Shown here: piece by piece, positions 1 through 8,697 of the stretch
Layout: each line of letters begins with the position of its first letter
Numbering within the stretch: the stretch's first letter is position 1
NCBI RefSeq assembly: GCF_000600005.1
Contig: NZ_CP007446.1
Coordinates: 1 to 64,000, forward strand
DNA length: 64,000 bases
Direction: 5' to 3'
Origin: Snodgrassella alvi wkB2
Lineage (GTDB): Bacteria > Pseudomonadota > Gammaproteobacteria > Burkholderiales > Neisseriaceae
Notes under the pieces: model-generated
What the model saw: only the letters and a program-made list of their open reading frames with translations
What the model was told of the DNA's origin: nothing
Databases searched by the model: none
Program-made: the position numbers and the translations under genes

Positions 1-43
1 TGGTAACGAATTTAACTAGTAAAAGTAATGAATTTTGCCAAAC

Positions 44-208
44 AGTGGATAAATTATCGCTATCAGAATTTATTTCTGCCAATTATCCACAGAAAGTATC
101 ATCAGCAGAAAAGTTATCCACATAATCCACAAATCATACTCATCCGCAAATAATAAGTTATCTACAATTAAATAGATGATTTTTTAATATTATTTTCACT
201 TTTCCACA
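44..208. other. Dense DnaA-box cluster, probable part of oriC
   Basis: Six DnaA-box-like 9-mers lie within 165 bp. Two are exact TTATCCACA (83-91 and 114-122). One, TTTTCCACA (200-208), fits TTWTNCACA. Three have a single mismatch: AGTGGATAA (44-52), TAATCCACA (123-131) and TTATCTACA (158-166). An AT-rich stretch (about 229-290) follows and could serve as an unwinding element. No gene covers 1-272. The density, the parS site 3.4 kb away and mainly rightward genes beyond support an origin role. dnaA itself is not in the window, and the left part of the cluster may be cut off by the window edge. Confidence 0.6.
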
Positions 209-272
209 GGATGTATGGCTTCGTCTTTGTCTTCATCCATTTATTATTTATATTTTTATTTGAATAATAATT

Positions 273-992
273 TTAAATTCCGACATGTTCACGTAATCCG
301 GTTACTTCAACAGTTTTATCTCTGAATTGAAATAAAACATCAAAATTACCCAGATGCATAACAAAAACTTTGTCTGTATGGTGCTGATGCACCGGTCGCG
401 GATCCTGGGCTAGACTTTGATTAACTAATTGAAAATATTCAAAATCTAATGAAAAAAATTGCATTTGATTTAATGCATGCTGTGACCAGTGAACTGTCAG
501 TAATTCGCGTTCATGTGCAAAACTGCTATGTGCATAAGGTTTAGCCTCAACAAACGGAATATAGGGTTTGATATCAATTACCGGTGTCTGATCGAGAAAA
601 TCCACACCGCTTACATACAATCGAATCTGTTTATTACATTCAATTCGCTCTAGTTTTACCAGTGATAAACCTAAATGATTAGGTCGGTGCGGACTGCGAG
701 TTGCAAAAACCCCTTTTTTTTCTTTACCTCCTAATTTTGGCGGTCTGATCAGAGGTTGCCAGCCGTCTTTAATGGTGGCATGAAAAATAAACTGAACCCA
801 GATATATTCATAATCACTTAAACCGCGTACACATTCAGCAGTAAATTCTGTGGATAAATCGATATATGCCTGAGCTGCCGGTACCAGTCCTGGCTGCCGG
901 GCAACTCCGAATTTTTGTTTATAGGGAGAATTAATGTAACCAATCGGGCGAATTGTCCAGTGCGGACCGGAATTTTCAGAAGATGCGGGCAT
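273..992 (-). CDS. trmO: tRNA (N6-threonylcarbamoyladenosine(37)-N6)-methyltransferase TrmO
   Basis: The 239-residue protein belongs to the TsaA/TrmO (UPF0066) family, which uses S-adenosylmethionine to methylate t6A37 of certain threonine tRNAs in the cytoplasm. Residues about 10-145 hold the family core: a start resembling IGYINSPYKQKFGVARQPG, then RSPHRPNHLGLS and DQTPVIDIKPYIPF, all typical conserved segments. The remaining ~90 residues form the less conserved C-terminal domain of long TrmO proteins. The ATG at 992 gives a sensible N-terminus, but I see no good ribosome binding site. The gene stands alone, pointing away from etfB, with DnaA-box-rich DNA on both sides. Family assignment is firm. 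The tRNA target is inferred from the family. Confidence 0.88.
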   Translation of the reverse strand: MPASSENSGPHWTIRPIGYINSPYKQKFGVARQPGLVPAAQAYIDLSTEFTAECVRGLSDYEYIWVQFIFHATIKDGWQPLIRPPKLGGKEKKGVFATRSPHRPNHLGLSLVKLERIECNKQIRLYVSGVDFLDQTPVIDIKPYIPFVEAKPYAHSSFAHERELLTVHWSQHALNQMQFFSLDFEYFQLVNQSLAQDPRPVHQHHTDKVFVMHLGNFDVLFQFRDKTVEVTGLREHVGI

Positions 993-1901
993 AAAACGTA
1001 CAAAATATGATTAATCAAAACAAGTATATTGTACGGTAATTAGTATATTTCTCTGTATATAAATTGTGGATAAAATAATTAATTTATTGTTTTTATTATT
1101 GCTTAAATTAATCATTAAATGAGTTTCATTTGATATCCGATTACTTAAGTTATGCACGGAATCATAATATTATCATTTAAGTTGTTGATAAATATGTTTT
1201 TATTATTTACAGTTTTATACTGATTTCCGTATAAATTCGAAACAGCTTGTTTATCTGGCAATATTACTGATTTATTAGCTGTTTAAAAGTATATTTTCTA
1301 ATTAAAAATATTATTAATAACAATAAACAGACCATTATGATTGTGGATAATTTAATTTTTAGTGATAAGTGAATTTCTGTGGATTTTAATCTTGTATGGA
1401 AATGTCTGATTCATGTTTTCAACCAGAATAAATTATTAACCCGGTATTCCGGACTCGTAGCCTGAAGACCTACCTGTGGATAAATATAACAGAGTAGGGG
1501 AGTGGTTAACTATATGATTTTAATATTATAAAAAATAATTGTGTTGAATTGCGGATTTTAAGTTGCAATGGTTTTATTTCATACCCGAAATTAGGCTGAA
1601 TTGATCTGTTTATAGCTGTTGATTATTTTTTACAGAATTAAAAATTATTGTACACAGTGATTTTAAAACCGGCCGGATAAAGTTATCCACAAATAATATT
1701 TAAACAGCAAAATGATATTTCCAACTGAGTGTCGGCAGTTTATCTGTATTTCTGTTACTATATCCGGTTAAGTATAAATTGATAGTAGCAATTAAATTAC
1801 ACTGATTAGCTGATTTATCTGTATTGCGGTGGTTAATCTGCAATCAGAATACCGGTAATCACTGATGATTGCCGGTTATGATTAATCTAAGGGTGGTTCA
1901 G
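993..1901. other. AT-rich spacer with four exact DnaA boxes (possible oriC part)
   Basis: No convincing gene lies in this ~900-bp AT-rich spacer between divergent trmO and etfB. It holds four exact DnaA boxes at 1065-1073, 1342-1350, 1475-1483 (all TGTGGATAA) and 1683-1691 (TTATCCACA). One near match, TTATGCACG, is at 1150-1158. Boxes are spaced 130-280 bp apart, so this is looser than the cluster at 44-208. The spacer must also contain the promoters of both flanking genes, but none stands out. Confidence 0.5.
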
Positions 1902-2651
1902 ATGAAAATATTGGTAGCGGTAAAGCGTGTTGTCGATTACAACGTGAAAGTACGTGTTAAACCTGATGAATCAGATGTGGATATTGGCAATGTGAAAATG
2001 TCGATGAATCCGTTTGATGAAATAGCTGTGGAAGAAGCTGTACGTTTAAAGGAGGCCGGTAAAGCCACTGAGGTGGTGGTGGTATCTTTAGGTGTAAAAC
2101 AGTGTGAAGAAACCTTGCGTACAGCTCTGGCAATGGGTGCTGATCGTGCCATTCATGTTGAAACAGATGAAAAGCTCGAGCCGCTGGCCGTGGCTAAGTT
2201 ATTAAAAGCCGTGGCCGAAACCGAGCAGCCGCAGTTATTGTTGCTGGGTAAGCAGGCAATTGATGATGATGCCAATCAGACGGCACAAATGCTTGCCGCT
2301 TTAATGCAGTTTGCTCAGGGTACTTTTGCCAGCAAAATAGAGCTTAAAGCAGATGAAGTGCTGGTTACCCGTGAAATTGACGGCGGACAGGAACAGCTGG
2401 CGCTGAAATTACCTGCTGTAATCAGTACTGATTTGCGGCTGAATGAACCTCGCTATATCAAGCTGCCGAATATTATGCAGGCAAAAAAGAAACCGCTTGA
2501 GAAAAAAACAGTAGCTGAGCTGGGTGTGGATATCAGCCCGCGGTTAGTACAGTTAAAGGTAACTGAACCGGCTGAGCGGGCTGCCGGCATCCGGGTTGGA
2601 AATGTGGCCGAGCTGGTAGACAGATTGCATCACGAAGCAAAAGTCATTTAA
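1902..2651 (+). CDS. etfB: Electron transfer flavoprotein subunit beta
   Basis: This 249-residue protein is the AMP-binding beta subunit of the heterodimeric electron transfer flavoprotein, which passes electrons from acyl-CoA and other dehydrogenases to the quinone pool through ETF-ubiquinone oxidoreductase. The opening [17 protein letters not shown], the segment [19 protein letters not shown] and the central [15 protein letters not shown] are family signatures. A TTG at 1869 would add 11 residues, but the ATG at 1902 is preceded by an AAGGGTGG-like ribosome binding site and begins exactly where family members begin. It is followed after 11 bp by etfA, so the two subunits are co-transcribed. 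Length is normal for the family (about 250). Confidence 0.95.
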   Translation: MKILVAVKRVVDYNVKVRVKPDESDVDIGNVKMSMNPFDEIAVEEAVRLKEAGKATEVVVVSLGVKQCEETLRTALAMGADRAIHVETDEKLEPLAVAKLLKAVAETEQPQLLLLGKQAIDDDANQTAQMLAALMQFAQGTFASKIELKADEVLVTREIDGGQEQLALKLPAVISTDLRLNEPRYIKLPNIMQAKKKPLEKKTVAELGVDISPRLVQLKVTEPAERAAGIRVGNVAELVDRLHHEAKVI

Positions 2652-2662
2652 AGGAGATATTA

Positions 2663-3607
2663 ATGTCTGTATTGATTATTGCTGAGTATCAGCAATCCTG
2701 TCTGGATGAGGCTACTTTGCATGCTGTATCTGCGGCACAGCAACTGGGGGAAATTGATATTCTGATAGCCGGGCACAATGTAGCCGGTATCGCTGCCCAG
2801 GCACAGCAAATTAGCGGGGTACGAAAAGTATTACTGGCTGATGCTCCTGACTATGTTCAGGTATTGGCGGAAGCAGTAGCTCCACTGGTAGTGCAACTTG
2901 CTGATTCATATGATTATATTATTGCAGCAGCTACTTGTTTCGGTAAAAATTTGTTACCGCGTGTTGCGGCTTTACTTGATTGTGCTCCTGTTTCTGATGT
3001 TGTTGCCATTATCGACAGTCAGACATTTGTTCACCCGATTTATGCCGGAAATGCTTTGCAAACAGTGCGTAGTGAACAATCGAAACAGTTGCTGACAATC
3101 CGGACTACCGCATTTGCTCTGGCAGAATCTGCTGGCGGGCAAGCGGCAATTGAATCTGTTGCCGCTGTTCCTGTGCCTGAATTAAGCCGTTTTATTGAAC
3201 GTAAACTGACCAAATCAGATCATCCTGAGCTGACTACTGCTAAAGTGGTAGTCAGTGGCGGACGTGGTTTGGGCAGTGCTGAAAATTTTGCTGCACTTCT
3301 CAACCCGCTTGCCGATACCCTGAATGCAGCTATCGGTGCTTCACGCGCGGCTGTGGATGCCGGTTATGCTCCGAACGATTATCAGGTAGGGCAGACAGGG
3401 AAGGTAGTCGCACCGGAGTTATATATTGCTATTGGTATTTCAGGAGCCATTCAGCATCTGGCCGGAATGAAAGACAGTAAAGTTATTGTGGCTATTAATA
3501 AAGATGCTGATGCTCCGATTTTTAACGTAGCTGATTATGCGCTGGTTGCTGATTTAAATACTGCTGTTCCAGAACTGCTTGAACAGTTGAAGGCTCTCGG
3601 ACATTAA
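2663..3607 (+). CDS. etfA: Electron transfer flavoprotein subunit alpha
   Basis: The 314-residue alpha subunit partners EtfB and carries the FAD. The N-terminal ~190 residues form the alpha/beta domain. The C-terminal FAD-binding domain is clear in VVSGGRGLGSAENF (about 201-214) and in the long conserved segment from VGQTGKVVAPELY to AIQHLAGMKDSKVIVAINKD (about 246-285). The start is set by AGGAGAT nine bases upstream of the ATG. The gene ends just before a 34-bp perfect palindrome containing a parS site, and a hairpin with a short T tract lies 110 bp further on, so the etfBA transcript probably ends there. Confidence 0.95.
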   Translation: MSVLIIAEYQQSCLDEATLHAVSAAQQLGEIDILIAGHNVAGIAAQAQQISGVRKVLLADAPDYVQVLAEAVAPLVVQLADSYDYIIAAATCFGKNLLPRVAALLDCAPVSDVVAIIDSQTFVHPIYAGNALQTVRSEQSKQLLTIRTTAFALAESAGGQAAIESVAAVPVPELSRFIERKLTKSDHPELTTAKVVVSGGRGLGSAENFAALLNPLADTLNAAIGASRAAVDAGYAPNDYQVGQTGKVVAPELYIAIGISGAIQHLAGMKDSKVIVAINKDADAPIFNVADYALVADLNTAVPELLEQLKALGH

Positions 3608-3620
3608 ATTGCTGATGGTT

Positions 3621-3654
3621 GTTGAATAATGTTTCACGTGAAACATTATTCAAC
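3621..3654. other. parS: Perfect parS site inside a 34-bp palindrome
   Basis: Positions 3630-3645 read TGTTTCACGTGAAACA, identical to the conserved chromosomal ParB-binding parS consensus. The palindrome continues perfectly for nine more bases on each side, giving 17+17 bp with no spacer. ParB bound at parS near oriC directs chromosome segregation with ParA and loads SMC. The site lies 13 bp after etfA. The extended dyad could also form a hairpin in the etfA mRNA, but no T tract follows it directly. Confidence 0.85.
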
Positions 3655-3717
3655 AGTTTAGCCTTAAAACAAACGGGTAGAAAGTATCCGGTTTGCTGTA
3701 ACTGATTGCCGGTAAAC

Positions 3718-3750
3718 TGCCTGAATATACTCAGTATTCAGGCAAATTTT
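3718..3750 (+). terminator. Probable terminator after etfBA
   Basis: TGCCTGAATA (3718-3727) pairs with TATTCAGGCA (3735-3744) across a 7-base loop, followed by AATTTT. The stem contains GCCTGAA, the core shared with DNA-uptake-sequence variants of the Neisseriaceae, a common design for terminators in this family. Confidence 0.6.
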
Positions 3751-3784
3751 ATGATGTCTTTTATAAAAAATTCAGCTTAAAACG

Positions 3785-4837
3785 ATGAACCGATTACATG
3801 ATAATCAGAGTTATGCTTTTGCATCAGATAATTATTCAGGTGTTCACCCGAAAATCATCGAGGCACTGGCAATTGCTAATGGCGGACATCAGCCTGCTTA
3901 TGGTGCTGATGTGTATACGCTTACTCTACAACAGAAAATCAAACAGTTATTTGGTGAGCAGGCTGAAGCTTTTCCGGTATTTAACGGAACCGGAGCCAAT
4001 GTTACCGCTTTACAGGCATTGTTGCCGCGCTGGGGTGCGGTGATTTGTGCGGAGAGCGCACATATTCAGTGTGATGAAGGAGTGGCGCCTGAACATCTGG
4101 CCGGAGTAAAGCTCCTGACGGTTGCTACTGATGATGGTAAATTAACCCCACAGCTGGTAGCCCGGCAAGCCTGGGGTTTTGGAATGGAACATCGTGCTCA
4201 GCCGGCAGTTGTGTATATCAGCCAGACTACTGAGCTGGGCACTTGTTATAGTGTGGCTGAAATCCGTGATCTGGCCGAATATTGTCATAAACATAATATG
4301 CAGCTTTATCTGGATGGAGCACGGCTGGCGAATGCACTGGTAGCGGAAAATACTGATGCCAGAACCATGATTACCGATACGGGTGTGGATATGCTTAATC
4401 TGGGCGGTACTAAAAATGGTATGTTGCAGGGCGAATGTATCATCAGTATGCGCGCAGATACTCATGCTGCTATGCCGTATCTGCGTAAAATTAATGCTCA
4501 GCTTGGCGCAAAAATGCGTTTTATTTCAGCACAATTTCTGGCATGGCTGGAAGACGATCTGTGGCTGGATCTGGCCGCCGGCAGTAATCTGATGGCAAAG
4601 CGGCTGGCTGCATCACTGACCGCAATTGAGCAGGTATCGGTTACTCAAAAAGTTCAGGCAAATGCTATATTTGCAATATTACCTGCTAATGCTCGTGCCC
4701 GTTTGCATCAGCAGTTTCATTTTTATGACTGGGATGAAAGCAAAGGAGAGGTACGCTGGATGACCAGTTTTGATACCACAACTGAGCAAGTTGATGCATT
4801 TGCGGCCGCTATCAGGCAGGCTGTTGCAGAAAAATGA
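3785..4837 (+). CDS. ltaE: Low-specificity L-threonine aldolase
   Basis: The 350-residue protein is a fold-type I PLP enzyme of the threonine aldolase/beta-eliminating lyase family, expected to cleave L-threonine or L-allo-threonine to glycine and acetaldehyde. Visible signatures are SDNYSGVHPKI near the N-terminus, AYGADVYT, FNGTGANV (about 68-75), HIQCDEGVAPE, the aspartate in LYLDGARLANA (about 174-184) and the PLP lysine in NLGGTKNGMLQGE (near residue 206). Length matches the family. The stop overlaps the start of the next gene by four bases (ATGA), implying translational coupling with the YigZ-like protein. Exact substrate stereospecificity cannot be read from sequence. Confidence 0.88.
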   Translation: MNRLHDNQSYAFASDNYSGVHPKIIEALAIANGGHQPAYGADVYTLTLQQKIKQLFGEQAEAFPVFNGTGANVTALQALLPRWGAVICAESAHIQCDEGVAPEHLAGVKLLTVATDDGKLTPQLVARQAWGFGMEHRAQPAVVYISQTTELGTCYSVAEIRDLAEYCHKHNMQLYLDGARLANALVAENTDARTMITDTGVDMLNLGGTKNGMLQGECIISMRADTHAAMPYLRKINAQLGAKMRFISAQFLAWLEDDLWLDLAAGSNLMAKRLAASLTAIEQVSVTQKVQANAIFAILPANARARLHQQFHFYDWDESKGEVRWMTSFDTTTEQVDAFAAAIRQAVAEK

Positions 4838-5442
4838 GTACAATTTATCAATACACAACGCTGGCAGCACCGGCGCAGGCTGAATTTAAAGATAAGGGCA
4901 GCCGTTTTCTGGCCTTTGCCTATCCGGTGCAGGATGAATCAGAAATTCGCCAGTATGTGCAAACTTTGCGGGAACAGCATCACAAGGCACGTCATTGCTG
5001 TTTTGCATGGCGTCTGGGCGTAGATGGTAACCGTTATCGTGCCAATGATGATGGAGAACCTGCCGGGAGTGCCGGCAGGCCGATTCTCGGACAGATTGAT
5101 TCTGCAAATATCACTGACGTTGTAGTGATAGTGGTACGTTATTTTGGTGGTACTTTGTTGGGAGTGCCCGGGCTGATCCATGCTTATAAATCTGCTACTG
5201 CGGCAGCGATAGAAACTGCTGATAAAATTTGTCTGGATGTATGCCGGCAATTATGGCTTTATTGTGATTATGCTCATTTGAGTGAAGCAATGCGCTGGTG
5301 CCGGCAGCAGCAGGCACAGATAATACAGCAGGATCTGCAGCAGCAGTGTTGTCTGACTGTCCGCCTGCCGCTTGCTCAGTTGGAAAGCGGGCTGTCATCT
5401 TTACGCAAGCTACGGATGATTGATGTTAAACTGGATAACTGA
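4834..5442 (+). CDS. yigZ: YigZ/IMPACT family protein
   Basis: The 202-residue protein belongs to the IMPACT/YigZ (UPF0029) family. The N-terminal domain (about 1-125) carries the hallmark stretch VVRYFGGTLLGVPGLIHAY with the preceding NDDGEPAGSAGRPIL. The C-terminal ~70 residues correspond to the DUF1949-like domain with an EF-G domain-like fold. Eukaryotic IMPACT regulates Gcn2, while the bacterial role is not settled; it is often suggested to touch nucleic acid or ribosome function. It overlaps the aldolase stop by four bases and so forms an operon with it. A hairpin lies in the following spacer before purD. Confidence 0.85.
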   Translation: MSTIYQYTTLAAPAQAEFKDKGSRFLAFAYPVQDESEIRQYVQTLREQHHKARHCCFAWRLGVDGNRYRANDDGEPAGSAGRPILGQIDSANITDVVVIVVRYFGGTLLGVPGLIHAYKSATAAAIETADKICLDVCRQLWLYCDYAHLSEAMRWCRQQQAQIIQQDLQQQCCLTVRLPLAQLESGLSSLRKLRMIDVKLDN

Positions 5443-5468
5443 ATATTATTACTAGTTAATGCTATAAA

Positions 5469-5488
5469 ATGCAGCCGGCTGGCTGCAT
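5469..5488 (+). promoter_or_regulatory. Hairpin in the purD leader
   Basis: ATGCAGCC (5469-5476) and GGCTGCAT (5481-5488) pair around a GGCT loop, 27 bases before the purD start. There is no T tract, so it is not a clear terminator. It may stabilise the leader or affect purD translation. Confidence 0.35.
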
Positions 5489-5515
5489 ACACACCTTATT
5501 TTGGAGAAGGGGTAT

Positions 5516-6796
5516 ATGAAATTACTGGTTATCGGCAGCGGTGGAAGGGAACACGCTTTGGCCTGGCGTTTAGCACAGTCTCCCAAAGTAAATACGGTTT
5601 ATGTTGCTCCGGGTAATACCGGTACTGCAACAGAACCAAAGCTGCTCAACCTTGCTGTATCTGATCATCAGCAGTTGATTGCCTTCTGTCGTGAACAGCA
5701 AATAGCATTTACAGTAGTCGGACCGGAAGCACCACTGGCAGCCGGTATTGTGGATGATTTTACTGCCGCTGGTCTGGCTGTTTTTGGTCCGAGTCAATAT
5801 TGTGCTCAGCTGGAAAGCTCTAAAGATTTTGCTAAGGCGTTTATGTCCAGAACGGGTATCCCCACAGCTGCCTATCAGACTTTTACTGATGCTGAAGCTG
5901 CTCATCAGTATATTAGTCAGAAAGGCGCACCAATTGTTATCAAGGCTGATGGTCTGGCAGCCGGTAAGGGAGTGATTGTTGCCATGACACTGGCCGAAGC
6001 TCATCAGGCTGTAGATGATATGTTGCGGGATAATACTATGGGTGCTGCCGGTAGCCGGGTGGTAATCGAAGATTTTTTACAGGGAGAAGAAGCCAGCTTT
6101 ATTGTTATGGTGGATGGTGAGCATGTTTTACCCATGGCTACCAGTCAGGATCACAAACGCCTGCTTGATTTCGATAAAGGCCCGAATACCGGCGGAATGG
6201 GTGCTTATTCTCCTGCACCGGTAGTGACTGAAGCTGTACATCAGCGGGTAATGGATGAAATTATTCTTCCTGTAGTAAAGGGAATGCAGGCTGACGGCCA
6301 TCCTTATCGCGGCTTTCTGTATGCCGGTTTGATGATAGATGATAGCGGAGCACCGTATACTATAGAATTTAACTGCCGGTTTGGTGATCCGGAAACTCAG
6401 CCGATTATGTGCCGGTTACAAAGTGATCTGGTGGAGCTGATAGAAGCTGCTCTGGACAGCCGGCTTGATACGGTGACCGCTGAATGGCGAGATCAGGCTG
6501 CTGTTGGTGTGGTACTGGCGGCGGCTGGTTATCCACAGGATCCGCGTAAGGGAGATGTAATTTCCGGGATTACCGAGGCTAATCAAACCGGAAAAGTTTT
6601 CCATGCCGGTACAGCGTTTAATTCCCGGCATGAACTGGTTACTCATGGCGGACGGGTATTATGTGTAGTCGGATTAGGTGCAGATATCAAAACTGCACAA
6701 ACCAAAGCTTATACTGCTCTGGAATCGATAAAATTTGCCGGTATGCAATACCGGCATGATATTGGTGCAAAAGCATTAAAAGCTGTGGATAACTAA
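5516..6796 (+). CDS. purD: Phosphoribosylamine-glycine ligase
   Basis: PurD (GAR synthetase, 426 residues) catalyses the second step of de novo purine synthesis: 5-phosphoribosylamine + glycine + ATP to glycinamide ribonucleotide. It starts MKLLVIGSGGREHALAWRL, the standard N-domain. The ATP-grasp region follows with PIVIKADGLAAGKGV (about 139-153), EDFLQGEEASF, and TGGMGAYSPAPV, and then FNCRFGDPETQ near residue 285, which holds metal and ATP ligands. A TTG 15 bases upstream is also open, but GGAGAAGGGG precedes the ATG at 5516 at the proper distance and the family starts there. The last codons (GTG GAT AAC) create an exact DnaA box at 6784-6792, and another lies inside the gene at 6529-6537. 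Confidence 0.95.
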   Translation: MKLLVIGSGGREHALAWRLAQSPKVNTVYVAPGNTGTATEPKLLNLAVSDHQQLIAFCREQQIAFTVVGPEAPLAAGIVDDFTAAGLAVFGPSQYCAQLESSKDFAKAFMSRTGIPTAAYQTFTDAEAAHQYISQKGAPIVIKADGLAAGKGVIVAMTLAEAHQAVDDMLRDNTMGAAGSRVVIEDFLQGEEASFIVMVDGEHVLPMATSQDHKRLLDFDKGPNTGGMGAYSPAPVVTEAVHQRVMDEIILPVVKGMQADGHPYRGFLYAGLMIDDSGAPYTIEFNCRFGDPETQPIMCRLQSDLVELIEAALDSRLDTVTAEWRDQAAVGVVLAAAGYPQDPRKGDVISGITEANQTGKVFHAGTAFNSRHELVTHGGRVLCVVGLGADIKTAQTKAYTALESIKFAGMQYRHDIGAKALKAVDN

Positions 6797-7672
6797 GTCT
6801 GATTTTTATATTTTATCCGTTTATCAACAGATATTCTAATTATGTATTCTGTTTGGTCTGGCTGAGCAGAATACATAATTTTTTGGCTAAACCAGACAAA
6901 TAGTATGTACTATCAAATTATTAAGATAAATTTTGATTATGGTGATATTCAATTTTAGCTTAGCACAGGCAAATGATAAGAATATAAAACTGTAACTGAA
7001 TTGATTCTGTGGATAAATATAAAAATGATGTTATGGATAAGGCTGTCTGTAGATTGATTACATCCTCAACAGTTAAAATAAATCGGCATATTCATTAATG
7101 ATTTTGAGGAATCAGTATAAAACTGTTTTATGCGGAAAATTTGAACTGGTTTCAATAAGAGGATTTAAGCATCAGAATATTCTTTATTAACTGTGTATTA
7201 TCAGCAATTATAATCAAAATTGAATATGACTTATTCAGATATCAATTATTAATAACAGACATGATAGAAAAGGATAAACGTCATCAATACTATAGTGTCT
7301 GCACATAGTCATTTATCCAGTATTTATCCACAGTCACCGGGTTTCCGGCTAAAAATAACTGTTTTTGTATTCCGGCTTGTTTATCATCTATTTTGTTTAA
7401 AAATATGCTGAAATTTTTCCCGGCAAAGATGTTAACTATCAGTAATCAGTAAATTTTAAATCAGGCAAAAATTTAACAGCCAGAGAAAATAATTTATTGC
7501 AATTCTCAGTAAATTAACCGGATATTGAATATGCAGTGCTAAGTATAGCTGTACTTAATCCTGAATTTCTAAACCGGATAGAAGTGATATCTGGTTGTTT
7601 GGTACTAATAAGATTATAATAAATAAAATAACTTCTCGGTAACATTACCTACTTACAATAAGCGTTTTTTGG
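6797..7672. other. AT-rich non-coding spacer with DnaA boxes
   Basis: No gene is supported in this ~875-bp spacer between purD and tRNA-Gly. Exact DnaA boxes occur at 7008-7016 (TGTGGATAA) and 7324-7332 (TTATCCACA), with a one-mismatch site TATGGATAA at 7032-7040. Just after purD an imperfect inverted repeat around 6840-6880 (tatgtattctg ... cagaatacata) may act as a terminator. Confidence 0.4.
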
Positions 7673-7746
7673 GCGGATATGATGTAGTGGTAGCATAACT
7701 GCTTCCCAAGCAGTTCGGGCGGGTTCGAATCCCGTTATCCGCTCCA
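7673..7746 (+). tRNA. tRNA-Gly (anticodon CCC)
   Basis: The 74-nt cloverleaf has acceptor arms GCGGATA and TATCCGC with encoded CCA, D-arm GTAGTGGTAGC, anticodon arm ACTGC-TTCCCAA-GCAGT with anticodon CCC, and T-arm CGGGTTCGAATCCCG. It reads GGG glycine codons. A TACAAT at 7654-7659 is a possible -10, without a good -35. Confidence 0.95.
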
Positions 7747-8697
7747 GTAGACTAACTGTTATTTTAACTAATTAAGATAAATAAAATACTTATTAACAGT
7801 TTAGTTTTTAAAGCTTATAGTTTGAAAAACTGAATTTTTTAATTACTTTTTTTTGTTCGGGATATTATTTTTGTTTGATTTGTAATAGTCATGCTTCCAT
7901 AATCAGTTTCGATTTACAAAATGGCAATTTTTGTAACTGATATTTATTTTATCTGTTAAATGATATCCACAGACTTATACACAATTTATAAAATTGACAC
8001 TTTTATTTGTCTGCATTTATAGTTTTTTATGCCTATAGAGATACGAACAAATTGGATATATAATTTAAACTTCTAAACTACTGCTATTAATACTTACTGA
8101 TTTATTATTCATAATTTTAATGTAAATTTTTATTATTTTTAATAAATTTGATTCTTACTATTACAGAAAATATAAACGGAATATTTAAAATTCAGATATA
8201 CCGCTATAATTCTACATTATGTAGTTAAATAATTTCATAAAATACCAATAGAATATTCAGTATCTGCAAAAATACTGATAAATGATACAAAATCTGTCAA
8301 AATTTAATTTAAGCTTTTTATCTTATTTTTCTAAACAAATTAAGCAATAATGCTCCAATCTTATTTACAAGAATTATCAATAAGTAAAATTTATTTTAAT
8401 ATCCTGTTGTGGCTTTTATAATACATTTAATAATAGGTAAATAAATAGTATTTATCCCTTATAATCGCAAAATTTTATAAAAAGATTATATATAATCTAC
8501 TGTTTTTATAAAAAAAATTTTTAAAAATATTTTATTCAGCTTCAAATAATCTTCTTTGAAACGCCTGTTTGTTTTACCACATTTATACAAATATTTATGT
8601 TATATTACTTAATAATTTAACTTTAATTTTAACGTTTTTTAAATTTTTTTTGGTTTTTTGATAAACGCATGATTTTAAAAAATTAGGAGTTAACCAA
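7747..8697. other. Long AT-rich upstream region of the giant adhesin gene
   Basis: About 950 bp without a credible gene. The first part holds a possible tRNA terminator: ACTAACTGTTA (7751-7761) against TAACAGTTTAGT (7794-7805), then a T run. DnaA-box-like sites lie at 7963-7971 (ATATCCACA) and 7975-7983 (TTATACACA, fits TTATNCACA). Close to the adhesin start are an 8-T run (8644-8651) and a 6-T run (8654-8659). These lie where a promoter or 5' UTR would be, but no convincing -35/-10 pair can be chosen by eye. Confidence 0.4.
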
